From an uncultured Flavobacteriales bacterium (lineage in GTDB: Bacteria; Bacteroidota; Bacteroidia; Palsa-965): DNA of 24,825 nt. The stretch is taken from the NCBI GenBank assembly GCA_937974275.1, contig CALJIF010000063.1:1-24825 (forward strand). The letters are read 5' to 3'. Every line of letters starts with the position of its first letter. Positions within the stretch are counted from its first letter, which is position 1. The notes below the pieces were generated by a model. That model did no database searches, was not told the DNA's origin, and was given only the letters and a program-made list of their open reading frames with translations. Shown in pieces: positions 8,256 to 14,942 of the stretch. A program made the position numbers and the translations under genes.

Positions 8256-8990
8256 TTATTCTTCATCTTCCCCTTCTTCCACCATGTTGTGGAAGACTTC
8301 TTGTACATCCTCGTCTTCTTCGAGGCGATCCAACAACTTCTGAAACTCAGCGTGTTGTTCCTTATTTAAAGTTACGGTTGTAGTAGGAAGACGGGTTAAT
8401 TTTGCTTCTAATACTTCGATGTTTTTGGCTTCAAGAGCTTTTTGCATGGCTCCGAAGTCAGTGAAAGCACAATACACGATAGCATCATTTTCATCACCCA
8501 AATCAATAGTGTCCAACCCTGCATCAATCAGATCAAGTTCTAACTCGTCCATATTCACGCCGTTGGTGCTGATGCGGAAAACTCCTTTGCGATCGAAAAG
8601 AAAATCAAGAGAACCGGTTTTACCGATTTCTCCGCCGGTGCGGTTAAAATGTACCCGTAAGTTAGCAATGGTACGTGTAGGGTTATCAGTTGCAGTTTCA
8701 ACAACAACACCTACATTAAAAGGACCTTTCCCTTCATACACAATTTCCTGAAAATTGTCTGTATCATTTTTGCCTGCCGCCTTAGCAATTGCTGCATCCA
8801 CACGATCTTTAGGCATGTTTACGGCTTTCGCATTCTGCATCACGAGACGCAAACGCGCATTAGTGGAAGGATCTGCCCCACCCGATTTTACGGCGATGGC
8901 AATTTCTTTTCCAATTCGTGTAAACTGCTTCGCCATGGTAGCGTAGCGTTTAAACATCTTGTGCTTTCTTTTTTCAAAAATACGTCCCAT
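8256..8990 (-). CDS. yebC: YebC/PmpR family protein (TACO1 type)
   Basis: The 244-residue product has the full family length and its conserved parts: MGRIFEKRKHK with MFKRYATMAKQFTRIGKEI at the start, then NARLRLVMQNAKAVNMPKDR, an EIVYEGKGPFNVGVVVE strand block and NRTGGEIGKTGSLDFLF. Family members have been described as DNA-binding regulators, and more recently as ribosome-associated factors that help translate proline-rich stretches (the mitochondrial relative is TACO1). Which applies here cannot be read from the sequence. The tail is acidic (EEDEDVQEVFHNMVEEGEDEE in pieces), as is common. The start is ATG 8990, supported by the conserved N-terminus. It lies 25 bp downstream of rocD on the same strand and is probably co-transcribed with it. 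A strong hairpin terminator follows. Confidence 0.93.
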   Translation of the reverse strand: MGRIFEKRKHKMFKRYATMAKQFTRIGKEIAIAVKSGGADPSTNARLRLVMQNAKAVNMPKDRVDAAIAKAAGKNDTDNFQEIVYEGKGPFNVGVVVETATDNPTRTIANLRVHFNRTGGEIGKTGSLDFLFDRKGVFRISTNGVNMDELELDLIDAGLDTIDLGDENDAIVYCAFTDFGAMQKALEAKNIEVLEAKLTRLPTTTVTLNKEQHAEFQKLLDRLEEDEDVQEVFHNMVEEGEDEE

Positions 8991-9015
8991 AAATCAAAAT
9001 GGTAAATGATAATTA

Positions 9016-10251
9016 TTATTCAAATTCGGTCAATGTCTTTTTAATGATGGCTACACATTCCATCAGTTGCTCTTCATTCATTACCAATGGTGGCGCAAAG
9101 CGAATAATATCGCCATGAGTAGGTTTTGCCAAAAGACCGTTTTCCATCAGTTTAAGACAAACATCCCAAGCTGTTGTGCCGTCTTTGGGTGCAATAACAA
9201 TGGCATTCAGCAAGCCTTTACCGCGCACTGCGGTAACGCGGCTACTTTTAATAGCACGCAATTCACAACGTAAAATTTCACCCAAGCGCTCCGCATTTGC
9301 CGACAGATTTTCATCGCGCAAAATTTCCAATGCCGCGATAGCTACTTTGGACGCAATCGGATTACCTCCATATGTAGAACCGTGTTCGCCGGGCTGAATC
9401 GTTAACATGATTTCATCATCTGCCAATACCGCAGAAACCGGCAACATTCCGCCCGACAGCGCTTTACCCAATACCAACACATCCGCACGCACGTTTTCAT
9501 GATCACAAGCCAACATTTTACCTGTACGAGCCAATCCGGTTTGTACTTCATCGGCAATCATCAACACCTTGTATTTTGTACACAAATCGCGGATGCCTTT
9601 CAAATATCCTTCATCCGGAACGACAACTCCTGCCTCGCCTTGAATCGGTTCAAACATAAATCCTGCAACATGCGGATCCTGAAATGCCTTTTCCAATGCT
9701 ACCAAATCGTTATACGGCACAATAACGTATCCCGGAACTAATGGTCCGAAGTGACTATAACTGCTGGGATCTGTAGATGCTGATATCGATGAAATGGTTC
9801 GACCGTGAAAGTTCCCTTCCACAAAAACCACTTTAGCATGATTGTCCGGAATGCCTTTAACCTTATAGCCCCAACGACGTGCGAGTTTGATGGATGTTTC
9901 CACCGCTTCTACGCCTGTATTCATTGGTAATACTTTGTCATAACCAAAAAATGTGGTGATGAACTTTTCGTATTCGCCTAAACAATCGTTGTAAAATGCA
10001 CGTGATGTCAATGCCAACTTACCTGCTTGTTCTGCTAATGTGCGAACCAGTTTCGGATGGCAGTGCCCTTGATTGACAGCAGAATACGCCGACAAAAAAT
10101 CATAATACTGTTTGCCGTTGACGTCCCAAACAAAAACACCTTCTCCTCGCGACAATACAACCGGTAAAGGATGGTAATTATGCGCTCCGTAACGATCTTC
10201 TAATGCCATTAGCTCTTCTGCACGTGTCTTTCCTGCTGTCATGGTGTTCAT
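9016..10251 (-). CDS. rocD: Ornithine--oxo-acid aminotransferase (ornithine aminotransferase)
   Basis: This 411-residue class III aminotransferase is expected to convert ornithine plus 2-oxoglutarate to glutamate semialdehyde and glutamate, using pyridoxal phosphate in the cytoplasm. Motifs supporting ornithine aminotransferase are the N-terminal EDRYGAHNYHPLPVVLSRGE, FLSAYSAVNQGHCHPK, MNTGVEAVETSIKLARRWGY, FEPIQGEAGVVVPDEGYL and ADEVQTGLARTGKML. The cofactor lysine is K263 in VLGKALSGGMLPVSAVL, and the late motif GEHGSTYGGNP is present. The length is normal. Starts at codon 1 (10251) or codon 4 (10242) are both possible. It precedes yebC by 25 bp; no arginine or proline pathway genes are adjacent. 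A seven-of-eight match to the Bacteroidota -7 box lies 22 bp upstream of the start. Confidence 0.93.
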   Translation of the reverse strand: MNTMTAGKTRAEELMALEDRYGAHNYHPLPVVLSRGEGVFVWDVNGKQYYDFLSAYSAVNQGHCHPKLVRTLAEQAGKLALTSRAFYNDCLGEYEKFITTFFGYDKVLPMNTGVEAVETSIKLARRWGYKVKGIPDNHAKVVFVEGNFHGRTISSISASTDPSSYSHFGPLVPGYVIVPYNDLVALEKAFQDPHVAGFMFEPIQGEAGVVVPDEGYLKGIRDLCTKYKVLMIADEVQTGLARTGKMLACDHENVRADVLVLGKALSGGMLPVSAVLADDEIMLTIQPGEHGSTYGGNPIASKVAIAALEILRDENLSANAERLGEILRCELRAIKSSRVTAVRGKGLLNAIVIAPKDGTTAWDVCLKLMENGLLAKPTHGDIIRFAPPLVMNEEQLMECVAIIKKTLTEFE

Positions 10252-10273
10252 GTTGTTATGATTTAATGAGGCG

Positions 10274-10281
10274 TAAAGATA
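10274..10281 (-). promoter_or_regulatory. Candidate -7 promoter box for rocD
   Basis: On the minus strand the sequence is TATCTTTA, differing from the Bacteroidota TAnnTTTG box only at the last base. It ends 22 bp before the rocD ATG, a plausible spacing for a short leader. No clear TTG -33 element is seen 19 bp upstream, so confidence is low. Confidence 0.35.
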
Positions 10282-10301
10282 CGGAGAAGCCCTGAAATAG
10301 G

Positions 10302-10643
10302 CTATTTACTTAATAAAAACGTCCATCCGAAAGCGGAAAGAACGAAGAATAATCCGGAAGTAACCAGCACATTGAGGATGGCGTGAAACAAGAACCAAAG
10401 TCCGTAACGGTAATGCTTGTTTCGAAAGCGACGAATCATAAACAATACGAGCAGCACGGAATGTGTTGCAGCAACCGGCAATGAAGCGATATTCCATAAA
10501 AATGTACTACGACTTGCCTTTAAACTTGTGTATTGCTCAAAGCACACCAGGAGTATAATAGCAAAAGTCAATGTGAACAATAAGTTCCACAGCAAAGAGC
10601 GAAAGAAAAATTGCTTCAATGTAGGCAGCGGTGTACTTTCCAT
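10302..10643 (-). CDS. Small multi-pass membrane protein of unknown function
   Basis: I do not recognise this family. From ATG 10643 the product is 113 residues; another ATG at 10661 would add six. Longer upstream extension (to 10778) would run into the rlmD coding region and lacks hydrophobic or conserved character, so I reject it. The protein begins MESTPLPTLKQFFFRSLLWN and has three, perhaps four, hydrophobic segments: about 15-35 (LLFTLTFAIILLVCF), 52-71 (SLPVAATHSVLLVLFMI) and 82-110 (LWFLFHAILNVLVTSGLFF, then FGWTFLLSK). Basic residues between segments two and three (RRFRNKHYR) suggest a cytoplasmic loop. It is divergent from rlmD, with 45 bp between start codons, and is followed 50 bp later by rocD on the same strand. 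No functional clue comes from the neighbours. Confidence 0.65.
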   Translation of the reverse strand: MESTPLPTLKQFFFRSLLWNLLFTLTFAIILLVCFEQYTSLKASRSTFLWNIASLPVAATHSVLLVLFMIRRFRNKHYRYGLWFLFHAILNVLVTSGLFFVLSAFGWTFLLSK

Positions 10644-10676
10644 GAGTACAAGATAAGGCATTCCCGCATTTCCCGT

Positions 10677-10684
10677 TACATTTG
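10677..10684 (+). promoter_or_regulatory. Candidate -7 promoter box for rlmD
   Basis: TACATTTG is an exact match to the Bacteroidota TAnnTTTG box and ends 4 bp before the rlmD ATG at 10689. If active it would start transcription at or next to the start codon, giving a leaderless mRNA. No TTG -33 element is visible at the standard spacing, so this could be chance. Confidence 0.35.
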
Positions 10685-10688
10685 CGGC

Positions 10689-12095
10689 ATGAAGTTGAAA
10701 ACACAGCCTGTACATGAGCGCGTTGAAATAACAGCAGTTTCTGCGGAAGGCAAAGCCATTGCACGAATCAATAATCAAGTAGTATTTATTTCAGGTGCTG
10801 TGCCCGGTGACGTGGCCGACATTCAAATCATCAAAAAACATCGTCGTTTTCTGGAAGGCCGGGTGGTACAATTTCACGAGCAATCACCTACCCGCACAAC
10901 TCCTGTTTGTGGGCACTTTGGAACATGCGGCGGTTGTAAATGGCAGCATTTGCAATACGAACATCAATTAAAATTTAAACAACAACAAGTGCATGATCAA
11001 TTGGTGCGTATCGGTAAACTTGATGTTCCGGAAATACAACCCATTGTCGGCGCGCAGCACATTTACAATTACAGGAATCGTTTGGACTTCGGCTTTTCGA
11101 ATAAACGTTGGTTAACTACGGAAGAAGTTAAATCCGGAATTGCTTTTGACGATCGCGGTGGCATGGGATTCCATATTTCGGGCGCATTTGACAAGGTGCT
11201 GGATTTGAAAGAATGTCATCTTCAGGGAGACTTCAGCGAACGCGTGAGGAAGTTTGTTCGTCGGTATACTTCAGAACATCAAATCCCCTATTTCGATATT
11301 CGCAATCATGGTGGTATGATGCGTTCTCTCATTGTGCGCACAGCATCAACCGGAGAAACCATGGTGATCGTGATGTTTTTTGGCAATGATCAAACCATTA
11401 TTGATCAAGTCATGCAAGCTATTCACGCTGAATTTCCTGAGGTTACTTCATTGTTATACATCATCAATCCGAAAGGCAACGATACATTTTTCGATTTGGA
11501 TGTACATGTTTTCGCCGGCAAGGATCATATCATGGAGGAAATGGAAGGACTTCACTTTCGTGTGGGCCCTAAATCATTTTATCAGACCAGTTCGGCGCAA
11601 GCCTATGAATTGTATAAAATCACCCGTGATTACGCAGGTTTGACAGGCGAAGAAATCGTATATGACTTATATACCGGTACGGGTACGATTGCTCAATTTG
11701 TTTCCCGATCGGCGAAAAAAGTAATAGGCGTTGAACTTGTGCCTGCAGCTATTGAAGATGCGAAGATGAATGCGTCGTTGAACAACATCAGCAATTGCAC
11801 ATTTTATGCTGCAGATATGAAGGATATGTTTACTTCCGAATTTATGGCGGAAAATGGTCAACCTGACGTCATCATCACGGATCCTCCTCGAGCGGGAATG
11901 CATCCTGACGTAGCGGTATGCTTAAGAGATAGCGGAGCAAAACGTATTGTGTATGTCAGCTGTAATCCGGCATCACAAGCCCGCGATTTGTCTATTATCT
12001 GCGAAAAATATCGCGTTACCAAAGTTCAACCGGTAGATATGTTTCCGCAAACACATCATGTGGAAAATGTGGTGTTGCTGGAACTTATTGCTTAA
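10689..12095 (+). CDS. rlmD: 23S rRNA (uracil-5-)-methyltransferase, RlmD/RumA family
   Basis: The start ATG 10689 gives 468 residues and puts the TRAM RNA-binding domain at the beginning (about 1-63, including GKAIARINNQVVFISGAVPG). The iron-sulphur cluster ligands are C74-x5-C80-x2-C83 (VCGHFGTCGGCKWQHL) and probably C176 (LKECHL), the pattern of E. coli RumA. The methyltransferase part has the SAM-binding motif YDLYTGTGTIAQF, the conserved ITDPPRAGMHPDV and the nucleophile loop VYVSCNPAS with catalytic C425; HHVENVVLLEL closes the protein. This family uses S-adenosylmethionine to make 5-methyluridine in 23S rRNA or tRNA. In Bacteroidota the exact target position is not safely inferred, so RlmD is the best name, not a proven one. 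Its 3' end overlaps the convergent peptidase gene by 11 bp. Confidence 0.88.
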   Translation: MKLKTQPVHERVEITAVSAEGKAIARINNQVVFISGAVPGDVADIQIIKKHRRFLEGRVVQFHEQSPTRTTPVCGHFGTCGGCKWQHLQYEHQLKFKQQQVHDQLVRIGKLDVPEIQPIVGAQHIYNYRNRLDFGFSNKRWLTTEEVKSGIAFDDRGGMGFHISGAFDKVLDLKECHLQGDFSERVRKFVRRYTSEHQIPYFDIRNHGGMMRSLIVRTASTGETMVIVMFFGNDQTIIDQVMQAIHAEFPEVTSLLYIINPKGNDTFFDLDVHVFAGKDHIMEEMEGLHFRVGPKSFYQTSSAQAYELYKITRDYAGLTGEEIVYDLYTGTGTIAQFVSRSAKKVIGVELVPAAIEDAKMNASLNNISNCTFYAADMKDMFTSEFMAENGQPDVIITDPPRAGMHPDVAVCLRDSGAKRIVYVSCNPASQARDLSIICEKYRVTKVQPVDMFPQTHHVENVVLLELIA

Positions 12096-13578
12096 TAAAC
12101 ATTATCGAAATTGTGGAGCTTTCGTTTTCGTAAATCCAATAGCATCCCGGAGCCCAATTTTGTACGTCTATCAGTGTGTTGGTATTCTCCAATTGTTGTT
12201 CGACAATAACTCTCCCGGAAATATCTGAAATCCTTATTGGACAAGGAGTTTCCACTTGAATCATCACCTTATCCATTGCCGGATTAGGGTATACTTGAAT
12301 ATTTGCCCGAGACAATTCCGTAATAGAAGTTGTTAAGTTGGCCTCCTGCTCCACCCATAAAGTGTCTCGAAATTGTCCTGCTGCGATCGCAATGAATGAA
12401 TAGCGCGGAGTGGCAGATATGTTTAGTGTGGTTGTTACGTTAAGTAATGCCGAAGAAGTTCCTGTATTCGGTGTTACTGAAAGCCATGCTGCACCTGCTG
12501 TTGCTGTCCATGTGCCGAAAGATGCCCAAACAAGATTTGCATTTAATGTACCTCCGGATGCAAGAAACAAAAGACTATCCGGCTGAATTTCCAGTGGAGA
12601 TGCTAACTGTTTTACAACAACAGTGTCTGTATCTGATGCATTAACGATGTAAATGTTCCCGTATCTGATTCCACCGTTATTCACACTTGCATTAAAATAT
12701 GATCCTGAACTCCAGGCGAAATAACCCGAATTCCCCGATGCTAGATTAAGCGATAACCATGGTTCATTTGCATACATTGTCCATCCGGAATGTGAAGTAA
12801 ACTCCAGCGCGTTATTGGTTGATGCTCCCGCCGCAATTTCGATGGTATCAGCAGCTGTTTCCAAATCGCCATCCATAGGTTGAATCATAAATATAAAATT
12901 GCTCGGTGTAAATGTACCGGCAGCATTCACGACACTAGTTATGGCATAGTATCCGTCGTAAGTTCCGCCCCAACCAAAATTCATATGAAACTGATTGGAT
13001 GAATTGTATCCATCAATTAAATAGAAGTGATTTCCACCTTTTGCGTAAACCGGTCTTCCGGCATTCAATTCTGCTTTAATCGCATCCTCCAATTCGGCGG
13101 TAGTGTTGAACATAAACGTAGCAGTACTGTACATTTTTGGAGAATAACCGAAGTACTTTTTCATTGCAGTTGAATTGAAGAAACTATTCGAACTGCTTCC
13201 ACTCCATTGCATATCTACTGCAATTCCGATGTGATACATCAACTTGGCGACTTCAGCATTAGCAGATGTAACATTGTTAGGCATGAGAGCGTAATTGTAG
13301 CCTTGTTGCGAAAAATCTACACAATGAGTTGGTGCATTACTGTTACAATAATTACCGCCCATTCCCGAATCCGGATACGAGTAATATTTAAAAATTTGCG
13401 CAATTGCAGTTGCATTACAACCCGTCCATGTTCTACCGCATGCGCCGCCGGAGCCTGTTGTAGGGCATTGCGCATTGTAATTACAACCTTGATTCCATGT
13501 TGTGGTTAAGAGCGGTGCTACTTGACTATATGCGCTAAGAACACCAAACGTGAAGAATGGTAGTAACAGATGTTTCAT
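12085..13578 (-). CDS. Secreted C10 (streptopain-like) cysteine peptidase with BACON-like domains and T9SS tail
   Basis: The start is placed at ATG 13578; a GTG one codon upstream is also in frame. The 497-residue protein has a signal peptide (MKHLLLPFFTFGVLSAYSQ), and a C10 peptidase domain begins almost at once (PLLTTTWNQGCNYNAQCP). The catalytic cysteine is C54 in TGCNATAIAQIFKYY, the histidine is H184 in GGNHFYLIDGY, and FHMNFGWGG supplies the Asn/Trp motif. Six cysteines in the first 86 residues could form disulphides. Next come about two BACON-like beta-sandwich units (SGWTMYANEPWLSL and TWTATAGAAWLSVTPNTG). The last 80 residues are a type A T9SS sorting domain starting IQVYPNPAMDKVMIQ. 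It should be exported through T9SS and act as a surface or secreted protease. No propeptide precedes the catalytic domain, unlike streptopain. It lies 23 bp after the M48 gene. Confidence 0.87.
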   Translation of the reverse strand: MKHLLLPFFTFGVLSAYSQVAPLLTTTWNQGCNYNAQCPTTGSGGACGRTWTGCNATAIAQIFKYYSYPDSGMGGNYCNSNAPTHCVDFSQQGYNYALMPNNVTSANAEVAKLMYHIGIAVDMQWSGSSSNSFFNSTAMKKYFGYSPKMYSTATFMFNTTAELEDAIKAELNAGRPVYAKGGNHFYLIDGYNSSNQFHMNFGWGGTYDGYYAITSVVNAAGTFTPSNFIFMIQPMDGDLETAADTIEIAAGASTNNALEFTSHSGWTMYANEPWLSLNLASGNSGYFAWSSGSYFNASVNNGGIRYGNIYIVNASDTDTVVVKQLASPLEIQPDSLLFLASGGTLNANLVWASFGTWTATAGAAWLSVTPNTGTSSALLNVTTTLNISATPRYSFIAIAAGQFRDTLWVEQEANLTTSITELSRANIQVYPNPAMDKVMIQVETPCPIRISDISGRVIVEQQLENTNTLIDVQNWAPGCYWIYENESSTISIMFIKQ

Positions 13579-13601
13579 CACATCAAATTACAACATTCCT
13601 G

Positions 13602-14399
13602 TTACTTTTTATAATATTTCAACGCGGTAGGGAGAAACGCTTTTATGTCTTTGATGCGCTGTGCATCGCTTGGGTGTGTGCTTAGGATTTGAAGGTTTGC
13701 TCCGCTTCCGGCATCTGCCATACGTTGCCAGAATGGAACCGCATGATTGGGATCGTAACCCGCCATTGCCATAAAGCACAATCCTAACTTGTCCGCTTCG
13801 GTTTCGTGTTTACGTGAATACGCCAATGCACCCAAAGAAGAACCAATACCATACGCTTGATTGAACACCTGCTGTGTTACCTGAGGTTGTTTCTGCATGG
13901 CAACCGCAAGTACAGATCCTCCGGTTTGAATGGCCAACTGCTGACTCATACGTTCGTTACCATGGCGCGCAATAGCATGTGCCACTTCATGACCCATAAC
14001 TACGGCTAATCCGTTTTGATCTTTCGTTACCGGTAATAATCCCGTATACACCACTACTTTTCCACCGGGCATACACCAGGCGTTTACGGTATTGTCCTGC
14101 ACCAAATTGAATTCCCATTTGTATCCGGCTACTCGCTTTTGTTTCTTTTGTTTGGTGAGATAATTTACAATGGCCGTGCGAATATCATTCCCGATTTTTT
14201 TAACCATGATGGTATTCGGGTCCGTATCGGCCACTTTAGTTTTCGTTGCGAGAAATTTATTGTATTCCGTGTTTGCCATAGTTATTAATTCCGACTCCGG
14301 AAGCAAGTGAAACTGTCTTCTGTTGGTAATCGGAACTTTTGAGCAAGCCCATAGCATGATCGCAATAGCAATGGCGGCAACGATTCGTAATTTCATCAT
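13602..14399 (-). CDS. M48-family zinc metalloprotease, lipoprotein
   Basis: I choose ATG 14399 (or 14396, one codon later) because it directly precedes a lipoprotein signal peptide, MMKLRIVAAIAIAIMLWACS, with lipobox LWAC and lipidated C19; earlier in-frame codons lie inside clpS. The 265-residue product contains the zinc motif H137-E-x-x-H141 (VMGHEVAHAIARHGNERM) and the third ligand Glu in SRKHETEADKLGL, followed by GYDPNHAVPFWQRM and LSTHPSDAQRI. This is the layout of M48 peptidases such as E. coli LoiP/YcaL and the BepA catalytic part, which degrade or help quality-control outer-membrane proteins. The lipid anchor places it in the cell envelope, probably the periplasm. BepA's TPR domain is absent. 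It starts 7 bp after the clpS stop, so the two genes are probably co-transcribed. Confidence 0.9.
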   Translation of the reverse strand: MMKLRIVAAIAIAIMLWACSKVPITNRRQFHLLPESELITMANTEYNKFLATKTKVADTDPNTIMVKKIGNDIRTAIVNYLTKQKKQKRVAGYKWEFNLVQDNTVNAWCMPGGKVVVYTGLLPVTKDQNGLAVVMGHEVAHAIARHGNERMSQQLAIQTGGSVLAVAMQKQPQVTQQVFNQAYGIGSSLGALAYSRKHETEADKLGLCFMAMAGYDPNHAVPFWQRMADAGSGANLQILSTHPSDAQRIKDIKAFLPTALKYYKK

Positions 14400-14406
14400 G
14401 ATACTA

Positions 14407-14691
14407 TTATTCAATACTGGCAGAGATGCCACGATCCAGGAACGCTTCACACATCGGACGCAGTTCTTTGTATGAACCAACTTTCACACCGCACTTGCCT
14501 TTATAATGAACCAGCAAAGTACACTGTTCCGCTTGTATTACGTCGTGTTTACAAATTTCAATTAATGATTGAATGACATGATCAAACGTATTGACGTCGT
14601 CATTATACAACACCAAATCATAACGCTCTTCGGTTTTTTCTTTAACCAATACGAGGGTTTCTTCCTGAGTTTGAGTGCTTAACTGAAACAT
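14407..14691 (-). CDS. clpS: ATP-dependent Clp protease adaptor ClpS
   Basis: From ATG 14691 the protein has 94 residues; an in-frame TTG at 14727 is unlikely because the extra residues are not family-like and overlap the promoter candidate. ClpS binds proteins with destabilising N-terminal residues (Leu, Phe, Tyr, Trp) and hands them to the ClpA/ClpC unfoldase in the cytoplasm. The ligand-binding residues are visible: N30-D31-D32 in LVLYNDDVNTFDHV, T35, and V61-H62 in TLLVHYKGK. The end, GSYKELRPMCEAFLDRGIS, is the form I know from Bacteroidota ClpS. A perfect -7 box lies just upstream, so clpS may have its own promoter inside the longer gene cluster. Confidence 0.92.
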   Translation of the reverse strand: MFQLSTQTQEETLVLVKEKTEERYDLVLYNDDVNTFDHVIQSLIEICKHDVIQAEQCTLLVHYKGKCGVKVGSYKELRPMCEAFLDRGISASIE

Positions 14692-14707
14692 GGCTGAATG
14701 ATTTTTA

Positions 14708-14715
14708 CAAAGATA
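14708..14715 (-). promoter_or_regulatory. Candidate -7 promoter box for clpS
   Basis: On the minus strand the sequence is TATCTTTG, an exact match to TAnnTTTG, in the 39-bp gap between the DUF1653 gene and clpS. It ends 16 bp before the clpS ATG, a suitable distance for a short leader. No good TTG is found 19 bp upstream. It could allow clpS and the two peptidases to be transcribed independently of the giant gene. Confidence 0.45.
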
Positions 14716-14730
14716 AGTAAAAGACAAATG

Positions 14731-14937
14731 CTAGTCGGAAACCTTTTTAAAACGGGGAACCGTTCCTGCGTCAGTGTGCACTGTTTCCACGAACATGGTT
14801 AAAGGACGAACCCATAAGCGCGTATCATCTTCACGGCGATATACTACCAATTGTTCATCCGTTTCCGAATGCGTGGCAATGTCGATAACAACATAATAGT
14901 TGCCTTTGTAGTGGAGATACTTTCCGGGAGTTACCAT
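14731..14937 (-). CDS. DUF1653 domain-containing protein
   Basis: This is a 68-residue protein whose whole length is the DUF1653 domain. The family pattern GKYLHYKGNYYVV, IATHSETDEQLVVYRRED, LWVRPLTMFVETV and VPRFKKV is easily read. The domain is small, beta-rich and widespread in bacteria; no biochemical role is established and none is claimed here. There is no signal peptide or membrane segment, so it is probably cytoplasmic. The start at ATG 14937 lies 5 bp after the stop of the 2155-residue protein gene, so it is almost certainly on the same transcript. clpS follows 39 bp later. Confidence 0.88.
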   Translation of the reverse strand: MVTPGKYLHYKGNYYVVIDIATHSETDEQLVVYRREDDTRLWVRPLTMFVETVHTDAGTVPRFKKVSD

Positions 14938-14942
14938 TTTTA

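Noticed and set aside
10611..10688. Upstream in-frame extension of rlmD
   Set aside because: The extra 26 residues are not family-like, the TRAM domain begins right after ATG 10689, and the extension would overlap the divergent membrane protein gene.
10644..10778. Longer start for the small membrane protein
   Set aside because: It would overlap the beginning of rlmD on the other strand and adds residues without hydrophobic or conserved character; ATG 10643 (or 10661) is preferred.
14400..14480. Upstream extension of the M48 peptidase into clpS
   Set aside because: The lipoprotein signal peptide starts at ATG 14399/14396, and the extension lies wholly within the clpS coding region.
14692..14727. 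TTG start for clpS
   Set aside because: It adds 12 residues unlike other ClpS proteins and covers the candidate promoter box; ATG 14691 gives the usual length.
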